A DNA stretch of 64,000 nt from Duodenibacillus intestinigallinarum. Lineage in GTDB: Bacteria; Pseudomonadota; Gammaproteobacteria; Burkholderiales; Burkholderiaceae_F. Position 1 is the first letter of the stretch; each line of letters begins with the position of its first letter. The translations under genes were made by a program, and so were the position numbers. The DNA lies in assembly GCA_019117105.1 (NCBI GenBank), contig DXAH01000050.1, forward strand, positions 82,419 to 146,418. The letters are read 5' to 3'. The notes under the pieces are model-generated. The model saw only the letters and a program-made list of their open reading frames with translations. It ran no database searches and was not told the DNA's origin. Of the stretch, positions 35,284 through 45,088 are shown piece after piece.

Positions 35284-36426
35284 TTATTTGGCGTATACGG
35301 GCGTGACGATGCAACGGGCCGGCGTCACATTGGTCTGCATGCTGAAGCGCACCGTGATTGAACGGTCAGCGGCAAGACTGGCCGGAGGCTGGTTGCTCAG
35401 ATATTCGGCCGGCGTGAGCGTCTTGTGCATCAGCGTCGTGTCGGCATCGTCCACGAGTTCGATGTCAAGCGACGGTATGGCCTGCGGCATGTCCGAGCCG
35501 TTGATGAGAGTGATCTCCAACTGATAATTGCCCGATTCGTCGAGCGCACGCAGATTGGTCTTGCTCACCACAAAAGCCGAAATGTCCGAGAGGAAAAATC
35601 CCGGGCAGGGAACTTTGCCGCACACATTGTGAAAGATCGGCGTCGTTTGCGGAAACGCTGCGATGATCTTTTGATTGAAGATCACGGCAAGTGCGGCCGT
35701 AAGGATCATCAGCAGCAAAAAGGCGGTAAAGACGCTTGCAAAAGCGCCCGTTCGGGCACGAGGACGAGGTGCGGGATCCGTGAGCGTTTCTGCTACGCGG
35801 ATTTTGTGGGCCTGGGTTGCTTGCGGCTTGTTCTTGGCCGGAATGATTCTGGCAAGCGATGCGTTGGCCTTGCTCACCTGAAGCTCTTCGCCGGGCGTCA
35901 TGCCGTGCAGACGCAACAGTTGATCGCTTGCGGCAGGCGTTTCGTTTTTCAGAGGAGCAGCCTGCGTCTGAGATTCGGCTACTGTTACCGACGGTTCGAC
36001 CTGAGGCGCTTGTGTGCCTGCGGGTGCTGCGGCAGGAACGACTGCGTTCGGTTCTTCCGCAGTCTTTTCAGACGGCTTTGCGGCGGCAGACTTCTCTTGT
36101 GATTGTTCGTTCACAAGATTGGCGGAAGGAAGTTCCGAGGGAGTCGGATCGGTCGGCTTTTGCTGAACAGCTGGAGTCGATTTCATTTCGACTGCGACGG
36201 GTTCGGCAGCGGAAGTCGGTGCAGGTTTTTCGCTTTCAACGGCGAAAACAGGGGCCGGCGGAAGATCAGGGAAGCGGTCCTGAGGAACTTCAAGCAGGTG
36301 ACAGGTGGCATCGAAACTGTGCTGGCAGGCAGAACAGCGCACCGGGCCGCGCTCTGCAGTATCCCGGTCGGGAAGACGCCAGACAGCGCCGCAATACGGG
36401 CAACGAGTGACAAATGCCGTGGTCAT
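35284..36426 (-). CDS. Zinc-ribbon membrane protein with DUF3426 domain
   Basis: A 380-residue protein. The N-terminal zinc ribbon has CPYCGAVWRLP and CSACQHSFD. A long Pro/Ala/Glu-rich disordered stretch (about 60-235) leads to one membrane segment (FASVFTAFLLLMILTAALAV) and a C-terminal DUF3426 domain with VCGKVPCPGF and the strand pattern NLRALDESGNYQLEITLIN. The family follows prmA in betaproteobacteria; function unknown. I start at the ATG at 36426 because the zinc ribbon begins there. Confidence 0.82.
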   Translation of the reverse strand: MTTAFVTRCPYCGAVWRLPDRDTAERGPVRCSACQHSFDATCHLLEVPQDRFPDLPPAPVFAVESEKPAPTSAAEPVAVEMKSTPAVQQKPTDPTPSELPSANLVNEQSQEKSAAAKPSEKTAEEPNAVVPAAAPAGTQAPQVEPSVTVAESQTQAAPLKNETPAASDQLLRLHGMTPGEELQVSKANASLARIIPAKNKPQATQAHKIRVAETLTDPAPRPRARTGAFASVFTAFLLLMILTAALAVIFNQKIIAAFPQTTPIFHNVCGKVPCPGFFLSDISAFVVSKTNLRALDESGNYQLEITLINGSDMPQAIPSLDIELVDDADTTLMHKTLTPAEYLSNQPPASLAADRSITVRFSMQTNVTPARCIVTPVYAK

Positions 36427-36655
36427 ATCAAAAAAACGAATGAACAGTAGAAATAAGTGTTGTTGAAGAGCGGTAAGTGCTCCGACGTCAAGCCGAACGA
36501 TTGTACAGAAACTTGCTGACAAGCCTCGAAGCCTCGCTTTGAGATTCTTCCTTTCGGTCTCCTCAAAGAAAGGCTGCGGCAAAAGCTAAAATTCGAGACA
36601 GTGTTGCATCGTTGTCTTGGGACAGCGGTGCTTTTTTGGAAAGGCTTTCGTCTTT

Positions 36656-38014
36656 ATGCACATTCATATTCTCGGTATCTGCGGTACCTTCATGGCCGGC
36701 GTTGCGCGTCTGGCCGCTGCCGCAGGCCACAAAGTGACTGGCAGCGACGCCAACGTCTACCCGCCGATGAGCGATCAGCTCAAGGATGCCGGCATTGAGC
36801 TTACCCAGGGGTACAACGCCGAAGATATCTCCATTGCTCCCGATCTGTGGGTGATCGGCAACGCCATCGGCCGCGGCAATCCGCTTCTGGAAGAAATTCT
36901 CGATCGTGGCTTGCCCTATACGTCGGGTCCCCAGTGGTTGAGCGAAAACGTACTCAGAGGTCGGCACGTGCTGGCCGTTGCGGGTACGCACGGAAAGACC
37001 ACCACAAGTTCGATGCTCCTGCATATTCTTTCCAAGGCGGGTTTGGAGCCCGGCTGGCTGATCGGCGGAGTGCCGTTTGGCACGCACGCCTCGGCTGGCT
37101 TGGGAAAGAGCAAGTATTTCGTGATCGAAGCCGATGAATACGATACGGCCTTTTTCGACAAGCGCAGCAAGTTTGTGCACTATCGTCCGTCTACGGCGAT
37201 TCTCAACAATCTCGAGTACGACCACGCCGACATCTTTGAAAATCTGGCTGCCATCGAAAAGCAGTTCCATCACTTGGTGCGCACCATTGCCCGCAATGGC
37301 CTTGTGATTGTCAATGCCAAGAGCGAAGCGCTCGACCGCGTGCTGGCCATGGGATGCTGGAGCCGAGTTGAAGAGTTCAATTCGACCTCGGGTTGGAGCG
37401 TGGACGACGATCGTGTCGTGCGTTTGGGCGCAACCGTTCAGGGCTCGTTGGCCGAGATGCCGGCCGCGGGCATGCACAACGCGCAAAATGCGCTGGCTGC
37501 CGTTGCCGCTGCGCATGACGTCGGTGTCGACCCCAAGCAGGCAATTGAAGCGCTCAAGAGCTTTGAGGGTGTGGCCCGTCGTCTGGAAGTTAAGGGCAAG
37601 CAAAACGGCGTGACGGTTATTGACGACTTTGCGCACCACCCAAGCGCTATCGAGGCTACGATTGCGGCCTTGCGTGGTAAAGTCGGGCGCGATGCACGCA
37701 TTCTGGCGGTGTTTGAGCCGCGCAGCAACACCATGAAGTTGGGCACCATGAAGGATCGCCTGGCCGCAAGCCTCAAGGATGCCGATCGCGTTTTCTGCTA
37801 CAAGGGTAAGGGTGTCAACTGGGATCCGGCCGGAGCGCTGCTTCCTTTAGGTGGCAAGGCCAGTACGTTTTCGGGTGAGATTGACGCCTTGGCCCAGTTG
37901 GTCGCAAGCGACGCCAAGCCCGGCGATACCGTCCTTTGCATGAGCAACGGAAGCTTCGGAGGCATTTGTGGACGAATCCTTGAGCATTTGAAGATAAACG
38001 GAGAAGCCCGTTGA
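36656..38014 (+). CDS. mpl: UDP-N-acetylmuramate:L-alanyl-gamma-D-glutamyl-meso-diaminopimelate ligase
   Basis: Wall-recycling ligase that joins the recovered tripeptide to UDP-MurNAc. The ATG at 36656 gives MHIHILGICGTFMAGVA, the standard Mpl start, and 452 residues. ATP loop AGTHGKTTTSSM, ligase motif VIDDFAHHPSAIEAT and EADEYDTAFFDKRSKF are diagnostic. It complements ampD at 23.7 kb in the same recycling route. Confidence 0.95.
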   Translation: MHIHILGICGTFMAGVARLAAAAGHKVTGSDANVYPPMSDQLKDAGIELTQGYNAEDISIAPDLWVIGNAIGRGNPLLEEILDRGLPYTSGPQWLSENVLRGRHVLAVAGTHGKTTTSSMLLHILSKAGLEPGWLIGGVPFGTHASAGLGKSKYFVIEADEYDTAFFDKRSKFVHYRPSTAILNNLEYDHADIFENLAAIEKQFHHLVRTIARNGLVIVNAKSEALDRVLAMGCWSRVEEFNSTSGWSVDDDRVVRLGATVQGSLAEMPAAGMHNAQNALAAVAAAHDVGVDPKQAIEALKSFEGVARRLEVKGKQNGVTVIDDFAHHPSAIEATIAALRGKVGRDARILAVFEPRSNTMKLGTMKDRLAASLKDADRVFCYKGKGVNWDPAGALLPLGGKASTFSGEIDALAQLVASDAKPGDTVLCMSNGSFGGICGRILEHLKINGEAR

Positions 38015-38598
38015 TGCGGACCGTTTTGTATCTGCATGGCTTTTTGTCGGGGCCCGGCTCGAAAAAGGCCTGCGTGCTGCGCGACTTGTGCGAAGCAGAG
38101 GGCGCAAACTATGTGGCGCCCGACCTTAATATGTCGCCCGAAGAAGCTGCCGCTCTGATTTGGTCGGAGTACGAGAAGGCGGCCGCCGTCGGAGCGGTGG
38201 CCGTGGCCGGTGCCAGTCTCGGTGGCTTTTATGCCGCATGGCTTGCCGGACGAACTGGCATCCGTGCCGCGCTCTTGAATCCGGCGGTCGAACCTTGGGA
38301 TATCGTCAAGCTCTATAACGGTGAGTACAAATCGTTTACGGGCGACAAGATCGTGCGTGTGACGCCCGACTATGCCGATCAGCTGCGAGCTCTTGATGCC
38401 AAGCCCTTTGCCGATCCGGCACGCGTTCTCATGGTGCTTTGTACGGGAGACGAAGTGCTCGACTGGAGACGCGCCGCAAAGCGTTTTTCCGATGTGCAGA
38501 GCATTGTGATTGACGGTAGCGACCATCGGATCTCGTGTTTTGAAGAGTACGTGGTCGGCGTGCGTGACTTCCTGCTTGCCGGTTCCGACCGGTCCTGA
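38014..38598 (+). CDS. YqiA/YcfP-type alpha/beta hydrolase
   Basis: Small esterase-like hydrolase of 194 residues. The N-terminus VLYLHGFLSGPGSKKA has the HGF oxyanion motif, the nucleophile Ser is in GASLGGFYAAW, and the C-terminal GSDHRISCFE gives the His. The start shares one base with the mpl stop (TGATG), so translation is coupled. Physiological substrate unknown. Confidence 0.85.
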   Translation: MRTVLYLHGFLSGPGSKKACVLRDLCEAEGANYVAPDLNMSPEEAAALIWSEYEKAAAVGAVAVAGASLGGFYAAWLAGRTGIRAALLNPAVEPWDIVKLYNGEYKSFTGDKIVRVTPDYADQLRALDAKPFADPARVLMVLCTGDEVLDWRRAAKRFSDVQSIVIDGSDHRISCFEEYVVGVRDFLLAGSDRS

Positions 38599-38630
38599 AT
38601 CAGACATAAGAATTTAAGAAAGCCAACTCG

Positions 38631-40646
38631 ATGTATTTGTTTTTTGAAGAGGCCGGAGACTTCAAGGCCGGAACGGTTCTGAAAAAAGACGGAGCCAACT
38701 ATCAAGTCGAACTTACGACGGGACGTCGCTGCAAGGTTAAGGCCAATCACGTTTTTTTCGAATTCGAATCTCCCTCGGCCGCGACCTTTTTAACCCAGGC
38801 GCAGGAAACTGCCGCTGAGATGGATCCCATGTTCCTGTGGCAGGTGGCTCCCGAAGAGGAATTCGGCTACGAATCGATTGCAGCTGATTACTTTTCTTCG
38901 GTGACGGCAGTGGAAAAGGGCGCCGCGCTGATTGCGCTGCACTCCAATCCAGTTTACTTTTACCGCAAGGGACGGGGCAACTACAAAAAGGCTCCCGAAG
39001 ATATCCTGCAGCGCGCGTTGCAGGCGGTCGAACGCAAGCGGCTCGAAGAAGAGCGCCGCAAGAATTTGTCCGCACAGATGATTGCCGGAGAATTGCCGCA
39101 GGAGATTGCCTGTCGCGTTTACGAACTGCTCCTGAGGCCCGACAAGAACAGCACGGAGTGGAAGGCGCTCAACGATGCCGCTAGCGAAGTTCGCATGAGT
39201 CCGCTGCGCCTGATGATGAAGCTCGGCGCCGTGCCCGACGCCTTTACCTGGCACGTCGAGAGCTTCTATCGCACGAATTTTCCCAAGGGCAAGGGGTTTA
39301 CTCAGGCTGCCAGTGAAGTGCCCGCGGCACCTGACGATCTTCCAGAGGCAGCCGTCGAGGCGTTTTCCGTTGACGATTCGTCGACCACAGAAATTGACGA
39401 TGCGGCCAGCGTCACACACCTTGAAGGCGGCAAGAGCCGCATCGGTATTCACATCGCGGCGCCCGCACTGATCATGCCTCGCGGAAGCGTTGCCGACGAG
39501 TCGGCCCGCAGTCGCATGTCAACGGTCTATGCTCCTGGCATGAAGACGACGATGCTTCCGGAAAGCTGGATCGAACGCACCAGCCTTGACGAAGGCAAAT
39601 GCGTGCCCTGTGTGTCGCTGTATGTGACGGTCGACGACGAAACGATGGCTGTTCAGGCCACCGAAACGCGCGTGGAGAAAATCACCGTCAAGCACAATCT
39701 GCGCTACGACCTGATTCATGAGAAAGTCACTGCTGAAGCGATCGAGGACGGTACGCTTGCGGTGCCTTGTGCTCACGAGATCGGATTTCTGTGGCGTTTT
39801 GCCAAGGCGCGGCTGGCAGAGCGAGAAGAGCGCCGCGGCCGTCCCGAGCCGACGGGTCGCATTGATTGGTACCTGGAACTTGAAGGCGAAGGCGAGAACC
39901 TGCGGATCATCCGAAAGGGACGCGCGCGCGGCGAACCGTTGGATTTGATGGTGGCCGAGCTGATGATTTTTGCCAACAGCACCTGGGGGCTGTGGCTTGA
40001 GGAATGCAAGACCGCAGGCATATACCGCAGTCAGCGCATGGGGCGTGTGCGCATGAGCACGAGTCCCGGTCCGCACGATGGTTTGGGTGTCGTGCGTTAC
40101 GCCTGGTCGACTTCACCGTTGCGCCGATATGTGGACTTGGTCAACCAGCGGCAGATCATTTGTGCGGCGGCGGGAACGGCACCTGCTTACATGGGCAACG
40201 ATTCGGACTTTTATACCATCGTGAGCCAGTTCGAGTCTGTTTATGAAATCTACGGCGAATTCCAACGCAAGATGGAGCGCTTCTGGTCGCTCAAGTGGAT
40301 CGAGCAGGAAGGCTTGAAGGAAATCGAGGCCGTGGTGATCAAGGGCGATCTGGTTCGCGTGGAAGGATTGCCGTTGGTGCAGCGCATTCCCGGAATGCCG
40401 GAACTTGACCGCGGCAGAAAGGTGCTCTTGGGCGTTCTCGGTTTCGACTACATTGACGTGCTCTTTGAGGGCAAACTGCTGGCCGTTCTGGACGAAACCG
40501 ATGAGGAAGCGCTTGAAGAAGGTGACGGACTTGAGCAAGAAAGCGAAGCTGTTGTAGAGCCGCAGGCCGCCGAGGCGGCCGAGCAGCATGCACAGGCAGC
40601 AGAACAGTCGGCCGAAACTGTCGGCGACGAGGCGTCAAGCGGTTAA
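38631..40646 (+). CDS. RNB-domain exoribonuclease (RNase II-like)
   Basis: Hydrolytic 3'-5' exoribonuclease of 671 residues, cytosolic. The RNB catalytic stretch is SVDDSSTTEIDDAASV at about 246-261: three of the four metal-binding acids are Asp, and the second position, Asp in E. coli RNase II, is Glu. The later conserved arginines are seen in STSPLRRYVDLVNQR. The last 55 residues form a Glu/Ala-rich acidic tail. Between a YqiA-like hydrolase and aroE, as in other Burkholderiales. Confidence 0.87.
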   Translation: MYLFFEEAGDFKAGTVLKKDGANYQVELTTGRRCKVKANHVFFEFESPSAATFLTQAQETAAEMDPMFLWQVAPEEEFGYESIAADYFSSVTAVEKGAALIALHSNPVYFYRKGRGNYKKAPEDILQRALQAVERKRLEEERRKNLSAQMIAGELPQEIACRVYELLLRPDKNSTEWKALNDAASEVRMSPLRLMMKLGAVPDAFTWHVESFYRTNFPKGKGFTQAASEVPAAPDDLPEAAVEAFSVDDSSTTEIDDAASVTHLEGGKSRIGIHIAAPALIMPRGSVADESARSRMSTVYAPGMKTTMLPESWIERTSLDEGKCVPCVSLYVTVDDETMAVQATETRVEKITVKHNLRYDLIHEKVTAEAIEDGTLAVPCAHEIGFLWRFAKARLAEREERRGRPEPTGRIDWYLELEGEGENLRIIRKGRARGEPLDLMVAELMIFANSTWGLWLEECKTAGIYRSQRMGRVRMSTSPGPHDGLGVVRYAWSTSPLRRYVDLVNQRQIICAAAGTAPAYMGNDSDFYTIVSQFESVYEIYGEFQRKMERFWSLKWIEQEGLKEIEAVVIKGDLVRVEGLPLVQRIPGMPELDRGRKVLLGVLGFDYIDVLFEGKLLAVLDETDEEALEEGDGLEQESEAVVEPQAAEAAEQHAQAAEQSAETVGDEASSG

Positions 40647-40707
40647 AATCGAGGAAAGGACTCGTGATTTGCAGTTCTTATGAGATTGTCTACCTGCGGG
40701 AGGTTGT

Positions 40708-41532
40708 ATGGATAAATATTTTGTGATCGGTCATCCGGTTAAGCACTCGCTGTCGCCAGAAATCCACAAGATGTTTGCCGCGCAGTTTGACATCGAGATG
40801 AGCTACGAGACTCGAGATTTCGAACCTGGCGGATTCATTGAGGGTATGGCGGTTCTTCGCCGCGAGGATTCTCCCAAGGGCGCTAACGTGACGCATCCCT
40901 TCAAGATGGACGCTTATCAGTACTGTGACGAAGTGACGCCGCGTGCGCGCAAATGCGAAGCGGTCAACACGCTCATTTTCGACGGTAATCGTGTTCTGGG
41001 CGACACCACCGACGGCAAGGGTTTTGTGGACGACGTGACGCAGCGTTGCGGCGCTTCCTTGACCGGTGCTCGCGTGCTTATCCTGGGGGCTGGCGGTGCC
41101 GGCCGCGGTTTGGCGGCAGCTCTTCAGGAAGAAGGGTGTGCTCGCATCTATATCGCCAATCGTACTCCTGAGAGAGCGCACTCCGCCGGTGCGGCGCTCG
41201 GCTGTGCATCGGGCAGTTTCGTGGATTTGATCAGCGAGAAATTCGACATCATTGTCAATGCGACGAGTGCCGCATTCTCCGGGGCGGCCCCGGCTGTTCC
41301 CAATTGCGTCTTCTCCGAATGCTCGCTTGCGGTGGACTTGACGTACGCAGCTTTGCCGACGCCCTTCATGCAATTGGCAAAAGAGTCCGGCACTGTTCGT
41401 GTGGAAGACGGTTTGGGCATGTTGGTGGCGCAAGCTGCAGAAAGCTTCGCACTTTGGACGGGCCGCATGCCGGACACCAAGCCTGTGTACGAAAAAGTGC
41501 GTGCGGCATTCGATGCCAGCGTAGCGCTCTAA
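40708..41532 (+). CDS. aroE: Shikimate dehydrogenase
   Basis: Reduces 3-dehydroshikimate with NADPH in aromatic amino acid synthesis. The 274 residues open with YFVIGHPVKHSLSPEIHK; the catalytic Lys is in GANVTHPFK and the Asp in GDTTDGKGF. The NADP-binding loop is GAGGAGRG and is followed by NRTPERA. Good ribosome-binding site GGGAGG. Confidence 0.95.
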   Translation: MDKYFVIGHPVKHSLSPEIHKMFAAQFDIEMSYETRDFEPGGFIEGMAVLRREDSPKGANVTHPFKMDAYQYCDEVTPRARKCEAVNTLIFDGNRVLGDTTDGKGFVDDVTQRCGASLTGARVLILGAGGAGRGLAAALQEEGCARIYIANRTPERAHSAGAALGCASGSFVDLISEKFDIIVNATSAAFSGAAPAVPNCVFSECSLAVDLTYAALPTPFMQLAKESGTVRVEDGLGMLVAQAAESFALWTGRMPDTKPVYEKVRAAFDASVAL

Positions 41533-41715
41533 TTTGCACATTTTTGGTGTGATTCCAGCGGCGGGTTTTCTCATGAAGGCTCGCCGTTGTTTTGTTGCGG
41601 CATTAGAAAGTTCAGTCTGCAGCTCGACAAGTAACTGGCTCGTCAGACAGTGGATCAGACAGTTTGCGATTCCGGGCGAACAGTTTGGTGTCAAATTTTC
41701 AGTATCGGCAAAAGA

Positions 41716-42160
41716 ATGACAGCTGAGATTGAAGTTGTTGAGGCGATTCGGCATATGCGACGAATCGGCAAGGATTATCAGCACTACGAAGTCAAAGAAG
41801 CCGTCGGCGGATTGCCTAAGAGTTTGCCGTAGAGCATCTCATCGTTTGCCAATATGCACGGCGGACTTATTGTTCTGGGGCTTTCCGAAAAAGCAGAATT
41901 GTCGTCCGGCTGTTGGTTTTGATGCCGAAAAAACCTACGCTCAGATGCAGTCGATCGGTGACAAGATGACGCCGGTCATTCAGACGGAGACCGAAATCTT
42001 TGTATTGAAACCCAGCCGATCGTCGTTGCACGTATCCGGGAACTTTTGAGAAATCAGAAACTCTGCTACAGCTCTGCGCGCGGACAATACGAAGGAGTCT
42101 TTATTCGCTCAGACGATGGCGATCGCCATCTGACACCGACAGCTTGTGTTTTTGCCCAAG
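41716..42160 (+). pseudogene. Decayed AlbA_2/Schlafen-like ATP-binding protein gene
   Basis: The region between aroE and mgtE has no intact gene, but its three frames together give a protein-like path. Frame one runs from ATG 41716 (EVVEAIRHMRRIGKDYQHYE, VKEAVGGLP) to a TAG at 41832. The same frame continues with SISSFANMHGGLIVLGLSEK, another frame gives AVGFDAEKTYAQMQSIGDKM, and a third gives IETQPIVVARIRELL and ARGQYEGVFIRSDDGDRHLT. The order E-x-K-E...SFANMHGG-IVLG...R-D-D-D-R is that of AlbA_2 putative DNA-binding proteins. At least one stop and two frameshifts, and the C-terminal part is missing. Confidence 0.75.
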
Positions 42161-42362
42161 TTTTGATCAAGAAGAGGCGGCGGCTCCCCATCTCGGCGTA
42201 CAATGCCGCCCGTAAGCTTTTTTCAAGATGCGCCGACTGTCTGACCGTGCGGGCGGCGTTGCGCCCATACTGTTTAAGCGCTTGCGGTCATTGATTCAAG
42301 AAGGCACGCCTTTCGAACTTCCCCGTCAACCACTTTTCGCGGCATCCGCAGGGAGAAACGCA
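42161..42362 (+). other. Spacer upstream of mgtE
   Basis: Behind the pseudogene remnant there is no recognisable gene. The mgtE frame is open back to 42228, but that part shows no MgtE similarity. The mgtE promoter is expected here; I see no clear magnesium riboswitch fold. Confidence 0.5.
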
Positions 42363-43847
42363 GTGACAGAGCCCGACGACAAAAAAGAAGAGCTCTTGGC
42401 AACAGAAGACGATCTCCTGTCGCGCGATCCGGAAGTGGCCAATCGCGCCTTGGAGCGCATCTCCCAAATCTTCGAAGATCAGGAAGACAGAGGCAAGGTC
42501 TCGGGCAACGATCCCGAGGAACCGGATGCCGCTGCGCTTGATCTGACAGCCGAGACTGAACTTACCGATGTTCTGAGCGATCTGCATCCGGCTGACATTG
42601 CTTACATTCTCGAAGCATTGCCGCCGGAACAGCGTCTGGCGGTGTGGAACCTCGTGCGTCATGAGCACGAAGGTGACGTTCTGGTCGAGGTGAGCGAAGG
42701 CGTTCGTGAAACCCTGATCGACTCGATGGACCGCGAGGAGCTCGTCGATGCCGTCGAAGGGCTTGATACGGACGAGATTGCCGACCTGGTTGACGATCTG
42801 CCGCCGGATGTGGTGGCCGAGGTTCAGGAAGGCTTGTCGCATGAAGAGCGTGCGCAGTTGCGCGCGGCGATGAGCTATCCGGAAGACAGCGTTGGCGCGC
42901 GCATGGACTTTGAGATGATCTCAATTCGACAGGACGTGTCGCTTGAGATCGTGCTGAAGTTTTTGCGTCGCTTCGAGTCTTTGCCCGATCACACCGATCA
43001 GCTGTTTGTTGTTGATCGCCAGGGGAAATTCTTGGGCGCGTTGCCGGTGGCGCAGATTCTGGTGCATGAACCGACTCGCTCGGTGTCTTCTCTGATGCAG
43101 TCCGACATCCTGACGCTTAACCCGTTGGATGATGCGAGCGATGCGGCGCAGGCCTTCGAACGCTACGACTTGGTGAGTTCGCCCGTGGTGGACGAAGCCG
43201 GACGCTTGGTGGGCCGATTGACCGTTAACGAAGTCGTTGATGTGATTCGCGAGGAAAGTGCCGAAGATGCGTATGCGGCCGTCGGTCTGGACGAAGAACA
43301 GGATATTTTCGGAAGTGTTTGGGACTCGGCCAAAAGTCGCTGGGTGTGGCTCGGCGTCAATCTGTGCACGGCTTTTTTTGCCTCACGCGTGATCAGCGCC
43401 TTTGATGGCACGATTTCCAAGGTGGTGGCACTAGCGGCGCTTATGCCGGTGGTTGCGGGCATGGCTGGCAATTCGGGCAATCAGACGCTGACGCTTCTGG
43501 TGCGTTCCATGGCTATGGGTCAAGTGACGGACGCCAACACAGGCCGACTGTTGAGAAAAGAGTTGTTGGTGGCGTTGTTGAACGGTCTTGTGTGGGGCGT
43601 TATTGCGGGGCTTTGCGTCTGGGGGCTGTACCACGACAGCGCGCAGGGCATGATGCTCGGCGGAGTGATGGCCTTAGCGATGCTACTTAATATTGTGCTG
43701 GGCGCGGCTATGGGTTTGGCTGTTCCGTTGGTGCTTAAGGCACTCAACAAAGACCCGGCGATGGGCGGGTCCGTTTTGTTGACGTTTATGACGGACTCGG
43801 GAGGCTTTTTGATTTTTCTGGGACTCGCCTCGGTGTTTTTCCGTTAA
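42363..43847 (+). CDS. mgtE: Magnesium transporter MgtE
   Basis: Mg2+ channel of 494 residues. I chose the GTG at 42363 (AGGGAGA 7 bases upstream). The N domain (about 50-190) has HPADIAYILEALPPEQR and the CBS pair follows (about 195-320; SVSSLMQSDILTLNP, VVDEAGRLVGRLTVNEVVDV). Five C-terminal membrane helices include the pore segment PVVAGMAGNSGNQTLTLLVR. Cytoplasmic Mg2+ closes the channel through the N and CBS domains in characterised members. Confidence 0.94.
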   Translation: MTEPDDKKEELLATEDDLLSRDPEVANRALERISQIFEDQEDRGKVSGNDPEEPDAAALDLTAETELTDVLSDLHPADIAYILEALPPEQRLAVWNLVRHEHEGDVLVEVSEGVRETLIDSMDREELVDAVEGLDTDEIADLVDDLPPDVVAEVQEGLSHEERAQLRAAMSYPEDSVGARMDFEMISIRQDVSLEIVLKFLRRFESLPDHTDQLFVVDRQGKFLGALPVAQILVHEPTRSVSSLMQSDILTLNPLDDASDAAQAFERYDLVSSPVVDEAGRLVGRLTVNEVVDVIREESAEDAYAAVGLDEEQDIFGSVWDSAKSRWVWLGVNLCTAFFASRVISAFDGTISKVVALAALMPVVAGMAGNSGNQTLTLLVRSMAMGQVTDANTGRLLRKELLVALLNGLVWGVIAGLCVWGLYHDSAQGMMLGGVMALAMLLNIVLGAAMGLAVPLVLKALNKDPAMGGSVLLTFMTDSGGFLIFLGLASVFFR

Positions 43848-44035
43848 GCGTGTGCCATAGTGTCTTTTGACGACAACACGTTTTGCAAAGAACTGTCAGC
43901 AGTTGTAGCGTCTTGCTTTCGGGCGCATCAACTTGCCACAGAAACGCTGTCCAAAATGCCGCAGACGCGGTAAAGTCACAATAAGAAACCGGGATTGGAC
44001 AACCGTTACCTCGAACGTTCTGAGGCAACGAGAAC

Positions 44036-44569
44036 ATGAGAAAAAAGATGAACAAGAAAATTGCAGCATGTGGCGCGCTTTCTGCCGCACTCTTGCTTGC
44101 GGGCTGCGCCAACGACGGCACGGCGTACCGCTCGGACGTTTATTGGGCCGGCCAGGTCAACCAGGCTCAGGAAGTGAAGACGGTGCAGATCATCGCCGTG
44201 ATGCCCGCGCGTATTACCGTCGACAACCGACGTGATCGAAATGACTCGGCCACAATGGGTACGATTCTCGGTGCCTTGGCCGGTGCCGCGGTGGGTGCAG
44301 TAGTAAGCGATTCGCCCGACGCCGTGGTGGCGGGCACAGTGGGCGGTGCCGCGCTCGGCAATGTGGCCGGCAAGGGCATGAGCGGGCGTTCGGAAAACTT
44401 TGTCGAGGGCGTTCAGATTACTTTCCGCTACGACAACAAGATCTTCAATTCCGCCCAGGTAGGACGCGTGTGCGAATACAAGACGGGCACGGCCATCATG
44501 GTCTCTCCGGCTCCTAACGAAACGCGCATTCAGCCCAACAACCCCTACGGGTGCGGGACATCCAAGTAA
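44036..44569 (+). CDS. Outer-membrane lipoprotein, Pcp/SlyB-like with glycine zipper
   Basis: A 177-residue lipoprotein. Signal peptide with lipobox LLAGC; the acylated Cys is at residue 24 if the ATG at 44036 is used, or 20 from the ATG at 44048. The middle is a glycine-zipper pair of helices (ILGALAGAAVGAVVSDSP, AGTVGGAALGNVAGKG), as in SlyB/Pcp. The C-terminal part is a small beta-rich domain. SlyB-type proteins protect the outer membrane under stress in enterobacteria; the role here is inferred. Confidence 0.83.
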   Translation: MRKKMNKKIAACGALSAALLLAGCANDGTAYRSDVYWAGQVNQAQEVKTVQIIAVMPARITVDNRRDRNDSATMGTILGALAGAAVGAVVSDSPDAVVAGTVGGAALGNVAGKGMSGRSENFVEGVQITFRYDNKIFNSAQVGRVCEYKTGTAIMVSPAPNETRIQPNNPYGCGTSK

Positions 44570-44587
44570 CTTTTTCGGGTGAGCAAA

Positions 44588-45088
44588 ATGAAAAAGATTC
44601 TGCTTACGGCCTCCTTAGCAGCCGCCTGTTCCATGAGCTGGGCTCAGATCGGGGAAGTGCCGCCCGACTACCCTGCGCAGGCCGCGCAGTATCCGACCAA
44701 CCCGGTGGACGCACAGATCGAAGCCGTGCGCCGCAACTATGAGGACGTCAAGGCGCGTGCGCAGTTGCGGCTTGATGCCGAACGTCGAGCCAAGGAAGAG
44801 CGCGAAGCCGCTCAGGCCAAGGCTCAGGCACGTGAAAAGGCTCGCGCACGGGCAGCCGCTGAGGCTCGTGCCAAGGAAGCGGCCCGCAAAGCTGCCAAAC
44901 AGGAAAAGTTCCAGGATGAGGAGCGTGAGCTTGAGCTCGAAATGAAGCGTCTGGACGTGCGCTCCAAGAGAAGCGACATCGAGACGAAGGAAGCGATCAA
45001 TCGAGAGAAGGCACGCCGCGCCAACGAAATTGTCGAGCGTATGCTGGAATCCGATACGCCAGCCAAAACGCAGGAGCGCTCTTACTGA
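44588..45088 (+). CDS. Exported coiled-coil protein
   Basis: A 166-residue protein with signal peptide (MKKILLTASLAAACSMSWAQ). From about residue 55 to 150 it is almost pure Ala/Arg/Lys/Glu and should form a long charged helix or coiled coil. No family recognised. It follows the lipoprotein gene by 18 bp, so the two may act together at the envelope. An in-frame GTG at 44579 is an alternative start. Confidence 0.65.
   Translation: MKKILLTASLAAACSMSWAQIGEVPPDYPAQAAQYPTNPVDAQIEAVRRNYEDVKARAQLRLDAERRAKEEREAAQAKAQAREKARARAAAEARAKEAARKAAKQEKFQDEERELELEMKRLDVRSKRSDIETKEAINREKARRANEIVERMLESDTPAKTQERSY

Noticed and set aside
42228..42362. Upstream extension of mgtE
   Set aside because: The 45 extra codons have no MgtE similarity, and the GTG at 42363 has a good ribosome-binding site.
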